From positions 1 through 64,000 of the IMG/VR virus record IMGVR_UViG_3300022752_004319: DNA of 64,000 bases; one strand, written 5' to 3'. The notes beneath the pieces were generated by a model. It did not search any database, was not told the origin of the DNA, and saw only the letters and a program-made list of their open reading frames with translations. Positions 52,645 through 61,800 of the stretch are shown here, one piece after another. Both the position numbers and the translations under genes were made by a program. The DNA comes from a virus. Position 1 is the first letter of the stretch; every line of letters begins with the position of its first letter.

Positions 52645-54307
52645 TACAACATTAGTCACTGGTTTATGGAATATAAACCGCGACACATTATCTGAAGGGT
52701 GGTCAAGAAATTTCGATCATTACTTATCAAAATTAGAACAATTATTAAAAATTAACGAAAATCTTATTATTTTTGGAGATAAGGATTTAGAAAAATGGGT
52801 ATTTGAAAGAAGACAACAACATAATACTCAATTTATTGTAAGAGAATTAGATTGGTTCAAAAATGAATTCTACAAAAAAATTCAAAGAATCAGATTGGAT
52901 TCATCATGGTACTCACAATCAAGTTGGTTACCAGAATCAACACAAGCAAAATTAGAAATGTATAACCCATTAGTTATGTCGAAAGTTTTTCTTTTACACG
53001 ACGCAAAAATAATGGACAAATTTGATTCCAAAAATTTATTTTGGATTGACGCTGGGATAACTAATACTGTACACCCAGGTTATTTTACTCACGATAAAGT
53101 ATTAGATAAACTAAATAGATTAAATAATATTACATTTATTGCTTTTCCGTATGATGCTGAGAAAGAAATACATGGTTTTGATTATGAAGAAATATGTAAA
53201 ATATCAAACGCAAAAGTGGATAAAGTGTGTCGTGGCGGGTTTTTTGGAGGACCAAAAGATAAAATCAGTGAATTTAATTCTCTTTATTACCATTTAATGT
53301 CAGATACCCTATCAAGAGGTTTTATGGGTACAGAAGAATCTTTATTTACAATTTTGATTTATCAAAATTCAGAAAATTTTCAATATTACAAAATAGAACA
53401 TAATGGTTTAATTTCAAAATTTTTCGAGGATTTAAAAAATGATACTCATGTTTTGATGTCTGAGAACGTTTTTGGTGTAGACACAAACAATTCAGATGTA
53501 AATAATACAGCACTTTATGTGATCACATTTAATAGTCCAAAACAATTTGAAACTTTGATAGAATCAATGATTCAATATGACTGTAATTTTATAGACAAAC
53601 CAAAAAAGTACTTGTTAAATAATTCAAGTGATGATTCAACATTTGACAAGTATGAACAGTTGTGTGCTGAATATGAATTTGAACATATCAAAAAAGATAA
53701 TCTTGGAATTTGTGGTGGACGACAATTCATAGCTGAACATGCTGAAGCTAACGATTTTGATTATTATTTCTTTTTTGAAGATGATATGTTTTTTTATCCA
53801 AAAAAAGGAGAAACCTGTAGAAATGGGTTTAATAGATATGTAGATAATTTTTATAATAATATACTTCAAATTACTCAGAAAAATAATTTTGACTTTATAA
53901 AGTTTAATTATTCAGAGTTTTTTGGTGACAACGGTGTCCAATGGTCTTGGTATAATGTACCACAAAGTGTCAGAGAACAACATTGGCCAAATAAAAATAA
54001 ACTACCAGTACAAGGATTAGATCCAAATGCACCGCTAACAAATTACAAAAATATTAGATCTCATAATGGAATTCCTTTTATTGATGGAGAAGTATATTAT
54101 TCTAATTGGCCTCAAGTAGTATCAAAAGAAGGAAATAAAAAAATGTTTATAGAGACTACGTGGGCACACCCGTTCGAACAAACTTGGATGAGCCACATTT
54201 TTCAAGAGACTATTAAAGGACGAATAAATCCAGCTTTACTTTTGATGACACCCACAGAACATAATAGGTTCGATTTTTACGCAAAAGAATTAAGAAAAGA
54301 ATCTTAG
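52637..54307 (+). CDS. Fusion of HtrL/YibB-like and GT2-like domains
   Basis: The frame opens at 52517 inside the preceding gene, but the ATG at 52637 begins the natural YibB-like N-terminus MNNTTLVTGLWNINRDTLS. First domain (about residues 1-290): NLFWIDAGITNTVHPGYF and CRGGFFGGPKDKISEF match the HtrL family. Second domain (about 295-556) is GT2-like: ALYVITFNSPKQFETLIESM, ICGGRQFIAEH, and YYFFFEDDMFF (DxD). Length 556. Both domains may act in turn on the same acceptor. Confidence 0.75.
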   Translation: MNNTTLVTGLWNINRDTLSEGWSRNFDHYLSKLEQLLKINENLIIFGDKDLEKWVFERRQQHNTQFIVRELDWFKNEFYKKIQRIRLDSSWYSQSSWLPESTQAKLEMYNPLVMSKVFLLHDAKIMDKFDSKNLFWIDAGITNTVHPGYFTHDKVLDKLNRLNNITFIAFPYDAEKEIHGFDYEEICKISNAKVDKVCRGGFFGGPKDKISEFNSLYYHLMSDTLSRGFMGTEESLFTILIYQNSENFQYYKIEHNGLISKFFEDLKNDTHVLMSENVFGVDTNNSDVNNTALYVITFNSPKQFETLIESMIQYDCNFIDKPKKYLLNNSSDDSTFDKYEQLCAEYEFEHIKKDNLGICGGRQFIAEHAEANDFDYYFFFEDDMFFYPKKGETCRNGFNRYVDNFYNNILQITQKNNFDFIKFNYSEFFGDNGVQWSWYNVPQSVREQHWPNKNKLPVQGLDPNAPLTNYKNIRSHNGIPFIDGEVYYSNWPQVVSKEGNKKMFIETTWAHPFEQTWMSHIFQETIKGRINPALLLMTPTEHNRFDFYAKELRKES

Positions 54308-54311
54308 TAAG

Positions 54312-54318
54312 TATTTAT
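54312..54318 (+). promoter_or_regulatory. Candidate late promoter element TATTTAT
   Basis: GTATTTATTG lies 12 bases before the start at 54331, in a 23-base gap. Confidence 0.35.
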
Positions 54319-54330
54319 TGTAAAAATCGG

Positions 54331-54711
54331 ATGAATTTTTACATAAATAAAAACGCAAACTTACCACTTCTAAAAATGCAAGTGGTGAAGGATGGTAGGA
54401 GTGAATATCAAGAATTCATGCGGCTACTAGAAACATCTTCAATCTTTTTCACAATGATCAATAGTGAATCAGGTATTCCGAAGATTGTTTCAAAACCAGC
54501 GTACATTGTCGAGTTGACTAACGTTGACGACAATGCTCAAGTCGAATATTATGTTTATTTCAGGTTTACAAAAAAAGATACAAATAAGGTAGGAACCTAC
54601 AAAGGTCAGTTTTTAATTAAATCAACAGAAGGTGATCTTATTTTACCTTTGAGAGATGAATTGAACATTTATATCCAAGAAAGTTTTATTATTGACAGTC
54701 CGTGTTGTTAA
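54331..54711 (+). CDS. Small virion-type protein (126 aa)
   Basis: Compact beta-rich protein with LPLLKMQVVKDGRSEYQEFMRL near the start, EYYVYFRFTKKD in the centre and a short tail. The pattern resembles the small N-terminal beta domain often found at the start of phage tail-fibre or BppU-like proteins. It lies just before the second giant fibre gene, so it may attach or chaperone fibres. Assignment is from pattern and context. Confidence 0.65.
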   Translation: MNFYINKNANLPLLKMQVVKDGRSEYQEFMRLLETSSIFFTMINSESGIPKIVSKPAYIVELTNVDDNAQVEYYVYFRFTKKDTNKVGTYKGQFLIKSTEGDLILPLRDELNIYIQESFIIDSPCC

Positions 54712-54751
54712 AAAAAAAATTACTAATTTGTTTACTTTTTTTTTTGTTTGA

Positions 54752-54758
54752 TATTTAT
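54752..54758 (+). promoter_or_regulatory. Candidate late promoter element TATTTAT before fibre 2
   Basis: ATATTTATG lies 19 bases before the start at 54778, in a 66-base gap that contains T-runs but no clear hairpin. Confidence 0.35.
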
Positions 54759-54777
54759 GTGAAACAATTATAAAAAT

Positions 54778-57700
54778 ATGTCATGTGTAATCTCCCAAAT
54801 TGAAAATTCTACTAAAGAATTAGTAACTATATCATATACCAATTGTGAAGGTACAAATATTACTAATCAGAAAATAGCACCTAGAACTATAATCTCTGTA
54901 ATTTACATTCAGGGTACATTCAGTACCGCTTTTGAGGGTGTTTACATTTTGAGTACACAACCGTATGGGGTGACACCAACACCAACTCAAACACAAGGAC
55001 CTTTGACACCTACGTCAACTCCTAGTCAAACGACAGTTCCACCAACACCAACTGCGACACCAAATGTCACCAACACCTCGACGCCATCCCAAACACCAAC
55101 ACAAACACCAACACGGACTGTTGGATTTACACCGACACAAACACAAACACCAACACGAACTTTACCATTTACAGGTAATTGTGTCAATTGTAATTATTAC
55201 AATGTACAGGGAACTGGATATTTGACATACACAGCATGTTCTAGTTCCACAAATAGTTATGGATTAATACAAAATAGTTATATTGATACCCCTACAGGTG
55301 GCTTTATTGTAATAAATGCCGCTGGAACTCCACAAGTGGTTGGTTCGATAACAATTACACAATTACAACCTAGTGGTTTAGCTTGCGGTACTCCACCATC
55401 AGCAACACCTGTAGGTCCGACACCAACAAACACACCTACAAGTTCTCCGACACCAAGTACTGGATCTGGTCAAAGAATTTCATGTCTCGAGTATAATTTG
55501 AATACATTATCACGTGGAATGGACGAAGCAAATGTTAACATTTATTATACAGATTGTACAACAGGTCAAATATTCATTCAAAGTATGACACCGGGTTTAG
55601 AAACCACAATTTGTTCTAGAAGTTTTCCATATTTTACAGCAGATACAAAAAATGTCTTGATTAACACATCAAATAACCTTTGTGGTAATTTTGTGGTAAA
55701 TCAAACACCAGAACCAACACCAACAAATACTTTAACACCAAATCTTTATACAGTATATCAAGTACAAGATTGTGGAAATGGTTATTTTTACACCGTGAAC
55801 GTACCAAAGTATTCGGGTTTGAGTATTGGTAATATAATTTCATTCAATGATCCAAGCCAAACTTGTGATATTACAGGACAACCTAATTTAAGGTGTGGTA
55901 GATTGAACGCAGTATTGACTAATTATTATGCTGAATCAGTTAGTTATACTTTATTTGATAGTTGTGAAACATGTTCACCCTCGGTCACTCCTACTATGAC
56001 CGCAACATCTACTATTACACCAACTCAAACACCAACAATGCCACTAGATCCTTTGGATTGTGTTTCTTACATCATATCGAATAGTGGTGTAACTTCAGTG
56101 ACTTGGGCATATGTGGATTGTAATAATCTACAAACTCTTTACTTAAATGTCTCTCCACTTACGTACAATCAAGGATTATTGTCATTAATACAACCTGTTT
56201 TGATTTCTGGTGATTCATCAGTTACAAGTGTCATTACGGGAGGAGCTATAGGTCTTATTGTTCCGACACCAACAAGTACAAGCACACCGCAACCAACATC
56301 TACACCAACATCAACTATAGGTCAAACACCAACTCAGACTCCAAGTGTAACAGCATCACCAACACAAACTTGTTTGAATAGTCAACCATGTCAAAGATAT
56401 TCATTGCAAGCAATTTCAACATCTGCAGGTACATTTTTTGCTGTTTATAGAATTACACAATGTAATACTTTCACTCAAGATTGGTCTGTGAATGGATCCT
56501 CACCTGTTGAAGTGTGTTCTTTAACTGTACCAGTCTTAATAAACGGTACTGGTCTATCACCTGTAGTTGTTGGAACTTGTGAAAGAGTTTGTTTACCGCC
56601 ATCACCAACACCAACATCAACTAAAACTTTTGTAACACCAACACCATTTGTAACGTCAACACCAACACCTTCAGTAACTTGTCCTGGAGTTGGTGTTGAA
56701 TGTACTCTTAGATTTCCACGTTTAAATGCACAATCTTACAATCAATTGATAGCTATTGGTCAATATCCTGTAAAAGCAAATTATACTGGTTGTACAGGTA
56801 TTGCTGGGGAAATTATAATTTCAGCTAATACAATACAAGTTCCTAATACAAATTTTTATAGTTCAAATATACCAGTTTGTGTTTCGAATACTGAAACAGT
56901 GTTTCGTAATATGAACAACGAAATCGTAAATGTATTCTCAAATTGGTCCTCAAGTGCAGGTCCTTGTGGTCAATACTGTATTCCACCAACACCAACACCG
57001 ACAATTTCATTAACACCATCAATGACACCATCGACTTCAATTGCGGCAACATCTAATGATACAATTTTCTTATACTATGCGCAATCAGGTGATACGATAT
57101 CATTACCTTATATTCAAGGTGGTGATTACGATGGTACAATCTATTGGGGTGATGGAACTTCGTCGGTAAATAGTTACGCAAACAGAACACACACATACAA
57201 TAATAATACTGGAACATTAAGAAATCCTGATTTCCCAATATGGACAGATCCGAACAATGTTAGAAGAATTGTTATTGTCGGAAAAGTGTGGGGTTTTTCT
57301 TTGAAAGATGTACCTTTAAGTGAAAAAATACGATTCAAGGGCATTCAAAATTGGGGTAATTTTAGTTTCTATAATAATGATGGTTATTATTTCAATTATT
57401 TAGATTTAGTAACCGAAACAACTACTTTATTATACGGAATTGCTTTACCAACAACTGGTTATCCACTTTTAACTTACAGTGGTGGTAATATAACTAATAT
57501 GGAATTTGCATTTGCTGGTGCAAGTCCTTATGGTTACTCAACAACAACTAATGTTCCATTTGATGCTAGTAATTTCAATGTTTCTGGAATAACAAATATG
57601 CGAGGTATGTTTAATTTTAATTGGAATACAGTAAGTGGTCTAGATTACTGGGATACTTCAAATGTAACAAATATGTCTAAAATGTTTAAAAACGGATATA

Positions 57701-58848
57701 GTGGTGATGTGACTAGGTGGAACACCTCGTCAGTTACTGATTTGTCTGAAATTTTTATGTACATTGGTAATTTTGTATCAACACCACTTTCATTAGCTTC
57801 AACAGGATCAAGTCGTTGGGATGTTAGTAATGTTACAGATTTTTCTAGAGCTTTCTATGGTAACAACAAATTTAGAGGATTAAATAGTTCGGCGTCAGAA
57901 AATGATGTAATCGCGTATTGGAATACTTGGCAATACTGGGATGTAAGTTCTGGTGAAAATTTTGATGAAATGTTCAGATTTGCTGGTGGCGCACAGGATT
58001 TCAGTGGATCAACAGGTGTTACTATAAGTTATACTGGTTGGTGTACAACAAATGCACAACAATATTATAATTTTTCTTTTGGGACTGAACTGTACAAATT
58101 AAAAATTATCCCACCAATTTGGGGTACTTGTCCAGCCCCCCTCCCAACACAAACACCATTTGCAACACCAAGTCCAACACCGACAACTAGTATAACACCA
58201 TCACCATCGGTAACAACATCGGTCACACCGTCGGTAACAATAACCAATACCCAAACTGTTTCTCCGACCCAAACACCAACAACAACTGTAACTCCAAGTA
58301 ATTCGGTAACACCGACGACTACAAACACACCAAGTGTTTCACCAACAAACACAACAACACCAACAAATACCGTATCACCCACACAATCACCATCCATTAC
58401 ACCAACTAGTACCCAGACTGGAACACCACCACCATCAGGAACAAACTTCCCAACTCCAACACCGTCAGTCACAAACACTCAAACACCAACAACAACTGTA
58501 ACTCCAAGTAACTCTGTAACACCGACGACTACAAACACACCAAGTGTTTCACCAACGAACACAACAACACCAACGGTAACTAACACACCATCATCTAGTG
58601 GTATTGTGTCTTACACTTACACCAACTTAGGTACTGGCGGAAGTGATACTGAAGCTTGCTCAGAAAGTGGAAACACATTCTATGGTGTGAGATCAACATT
58701 TGCTGGTTTACAAATTGGTGATATACTTTACACAGATTCAGGTTTGACCACTGCAGCTGTCGGATTTAGTTATGTATCGAATAGTGTTATTAATTACCCT
58801 GTTGATGGTGGAACAGGTCAAATTATAGCAATCTCAGCTCTCTGTTAA
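54778..58848 (+). CDS. Giant Thr/Pro-rich modular virion protein with BspA-like LRR (fibre 2)
   Basis: The 1356-residue protein alternates small Cys-bracketed beta modules (starting near residues 138, 236, 428, 537, 641) with Thr-Pro linkers of the PTPTQTPT type. A PKD/Ig-like segment with IYWGDGTSSV (about 785) is followed by a DUF285/BspA-like leucine-rich region (about 905-1075). This includes YWDTSNVTNMSKMFKNG and RWDVSNVTDFSRAFYGNN. A long Thr/Pro linker (about 1120-1275) and a small terminal module (YTNLGTG, ACSESGNTFYGVR) end it. No catalytic site is seen. It is likely a virion fibre or surface protein. Confidence 0.8.
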   Translation: MSCVISQIENSTKELVTISYTNCEGTNITNQKIAPRTIISVIYIQGTFSTAFEGVYILSTQPYGVTPTPTQTQGPLTPTSTPSQTTVPPTPTATPNVTNTSTPSQTPTQTPTRTVGFTPTQTQTPTRTLPFTGNCVNCNYYNVQGTGYLTYTACSSSTNSYGLIQNSYIDTPTGGFIVINAAGTPQVVGSITITQLQPSGLACGTPPSATPVGPTPTNTPTSSPTPSTGSGQRISCLEYNLNTLSRGMDEANVNIYYTDCTTGQIFIQSMTPGLETTICSRSFPYFTADTKNVLINTSNNLCGNFVVNQTPEPTPTNTLTPNLYTVYQVQDCGNGYFYTVNVPKYSGLSIGNIISFNDPSQTCDITGQPNLRCGRLNAVLTNYYAESVSYTLFDSCETCSPSVTPTMTATSTITPTQTPTMPLDPLDCVSYIISNSGVTSVTWAYVDCNNLQTLYLNVSPLTYNQGLLSLIQPVLISGDSSVTSVITGGAIGLIVPTPTSTSTPQPTSTPTSTIGQTPTQTPSVTASPTQTCLNSQPCQRYSLQAISTSAGTFFAVYRITQCNTFTQDWSVNGSSPVEVCSLTVPVLINGTGLSPVVVGTCERVCLPPSPTPTSTKTFVTPTPFVTSTPTPSVTCPGVGVECTLRFPRLNAQSYNQLIAIGQYPVKANYTGCTGIAGEIIISANTIQVPNTNFYSSNIPVCVSNTETVFRNMNNEIVNVFSNWSSSAGPCGQYCIPPTPTPTISLTPSMTPSTSIAATSNDTIFLYYAQSGDTISLPYIQGGDYDGTIYWGDGTSSVNSYANRTHTYNNNTGTLRNPDFPIWTDPNNVRRIVIVGKVWGFSLKDVPLSEKIRFKGIQNWGNFSFYNNDGYYFNYLDLVTETTTLLYGIALPTTGYPLLTYSGGNITNMEFAFAGASPYGYSTTTNVPFDASNFNVSGITNMRGMFNFNWNTVSGLDYWDTSNVTNMSKMFKNGYSGDVTRWNTSSVTDLSEIFMYIGNFVSTPLSLASTGSSRWDVSNVTDFSRAFYGNNKFRGLNSSASENDVIAYWNTWQYWDVSSGENFDEMFRFAGGAQDFSGSTGVTISYTGWCTTNAQQYYNFSFGTELYKLKIIPPIWGTCPAPLPTQTPFATPSPTPTTSITPSPSVTTSVTPSVTITNTQTVSPTQTPTTTVTPSNSVTPTTTNTPSVSPTNTTTPTNTVSPTQSPSITPTSTQTGTPPPSGTNFPTPTPSVTNTQTPTTTVTPSNSVTPTTTNTPSVSPTNTTTPTVTNTPSSSGIVSYTYTNLGTGGSDTEACSESGNTFYGVRSTFAGLQIGDILYTDSGLTTAAVGFSYVSNSVINYPVDGGTGQIIAISALC

Positions 58849-58874
58849 AATAAATAATTTACAAAAAATACAAT

Positions 58875-61800
58875 ATGAATTTTCAATATACTACTTGGAA
58901 GAATACACCCACATCAATTACTGATAGTGGACAATGGAACAGTGATAGTACCACTTGGGATCTAATTTCGATCTCTATGGGTAATAAAGACAGAACAGGG
59001 GTCTGGGCAAGAAACAATTGGATGAATTTAAGTATTCCATCAACAATTCAGATTACAATCGGGAACGATAGTGCTATTTATACAGTTCAATTTATTGATT
59101 CAACGAATTCTGAATATGTAACAATCCAACTTGCTTTAGTATCATCAACGGTTTCTTCTACAAATTATATTTTCGAAAAAACAGAAATTGTTGATTTTCA
59201 ACTAATACCTAATGAAGATTCGTGTAGTGATTGTTATACATGGTCATTAATTGGACAAACAACATTAAAATATATTAGTTGTTCATCAGGTGAAACTTAT
59301 TCAAATGTTGTATTGGGTACATTTGTTGGAACCGAGGATGTACCATATTATTTTATATCAGCGGGACAACCAGAAATTATCGGTGAATCTGATAATATTT
59401 TGTTAGAAAACACTGAAAATTTTTGGGGTAAAGTGTGTGGTAAATATAATGAACCAGTTACAGATCAAGGTATTTGTTACACATATTCTATTGTGTCGTC
59501 TGAGATTCAAGAATTTTTTGGTTCATTTAGTGTAAATTATCTAGATTGTAATAACACAGAACAAGTTTTAGAACTTGAAATACCATTTGATAGTAAAAAT
59601 AGTCCATGGTTAAGACAAATTAATTCTGTAAGATTACCTGTCATTTTGGATCCTGAGACCTCTATAGTTGCAAACATTTTTACAGATTACACTGTTGGAT
59701 TTTTACCACCTCCCGAACCATCACAAACACCTATAGTTACTCTTGGTGTTCCTTTTAAAACAGCTAAAGTAAGTATATTTGAACAATATGTGGTTTATGG
59801 TTGTCAATATTTAACATATACAGTAAATAGAAACCCATCTGTGGATCCAAGTTTACAGACTCAACTTATTACTTATGTTGATTGTAATGGGATCAGACAA
59901 ACAGTACCAAGAGATCCAGGTAGATACTCCACCTATATGAGAAGACCAGAATATCAACCAGGGATTAATTACGCTTTTGGAGTTATAGAATCACATAGTT
60001 GGTTTTATTCTTCCGTTACGGTAAATTATCCAACACCTCCACCTATAACCTTTACTAATATACAAGCTAGTCCTTTTGGATATCAAAATTTAGGACCTTC
60101 TGGTTGTACTGTATCGGTAGTTGAAATTGGTACGCGATATAATCCATTAAATAATGTGTCTGTAGGTAATACAATATCACTTAACATAATTTCTGGTTCT
60201 ACCATTGCAGGTTATTTTACCCAATCTGTGATATGTGGAATTGTTACGGATCTTGATAGTGCAATACCGTATGATAGTGTTATGATATCTGGATACAATT
60301 CTTGTAGTTCTTGTATCACGGTTCCGACACCAACACCTACCCCAACACAAACTCAAACACCGGGACCATTCGTTGTAACACCTAGAGTAACCGCAACAGT
60401 TCAATGTCCTCAGGGAATGGTTCCAACATATGTTTGGGCCGTAAGGGCTACAGGAAGATGTACATTCAATTCACCCTGTACAGCGACCCAATTATTAATT
60501 CAAGCTGATAGTGGTGGTATTGCACCATACAATGAAACAGGGATTGTATGTAATCCATTTTATTTATATTCTTTTAATGATGGAACTCCAGCGTCGTGGT
60601 GTAATGGAACAACATTAACCAATAGAAATTCTAACATAAAGTACGTTGCTTCACAACAACGCCCTCAACTAATCGGAGCCTTTAGTGGTAATAGTCAAGT
60701 AATTGATACAATTACTTGTGATTATTTATTTCAAACTTGGATTGTAGGAACAGCAAATCTAGATACAAATGGTAATTTATATTCATTTTTACCTTTCACA
60801 TCGGCTTGGCTTCCACAAATAAGTGCATGCACAGTACCATTTAATTGTAATGTGAATGTTACACCAACAAGAACTCCTCGCCCCACACCAACACCTACAT
60901 CGTGTGGTGGTACAAGTTGGGGTCAATATGTTGGAAATAGAATATTTTTCAGTAGAGCTGGATCTACAATAAATAGTGCACAATACGTAGCTTTTAGTGG
61001 TAGTCCACAATTAATTGTTGGTTCCTTAGAAGATGGAATTGTTGGCGTTTGTAATTGTCAATACCCTTATGATTGGTTAAATTGTGCGGAAAAAAATCCA
61101 GCATCAACATTAGGTTTGGAAATTATTGGAGATGGTGCTGTTACGTTTCAATTTTTGAGCCCAGTGACTAACCCCCAATTAGCAATTTATTCACTTGGTA
61201 ATAATCTAGCTTACACTGAATGTAAATTTTCAAGTTACAACGGGGTTGAGTACGTACCAGTTATGAGTGGCGGGACTTCACAAGGATTTACTTTATCATG
61301 TATAGGATCAACTTTTTGGAATGCTAGTCCTGTTTTATCAATAGGTGATGGTATTTCTGGTGCGGAAGCATATACAATAGTGCAATTTACTGGAACCTAC
61401 ACAAATATTGCACTTTCTTTATCAGGAAATACAACATATACTAGTTTTGTTTGGGGAATTCCTTGTAGTCTACCACCAACACCAACACCAACACCAAGTG
61501 TAACATCTAATTGTCAAGTTTGTCCTTGTTATACTTGGGAATTCAATCCAAACCCTGTTGGAGTTACAGGTACCACAATAGGTTCTACACAAACTATTTT
61601 TAGTTATTCGGATTGTTCAGGTATTCAAAGAACAATTTCTCTTGGTCTTGGTAATATAGGTAATACGTTCTGTATGGCTGAACCAGGTCCGACATATCTA
61701 CAGGGACTAACAGGATTTACATGGACAAGATTGGCCGCCTGTGGTACACAAAATTGTGTGGGTATATGTAATTGTTCGTCACCTAATGTCAGATGGGCTT

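Noticed and set aside
58065-58478. Antisense open frame of Gly/Val repeats across the fibre 2 linker
   Set aside because: It is the mirror of the Thr/Pro codon pattern and has no independent coding support.
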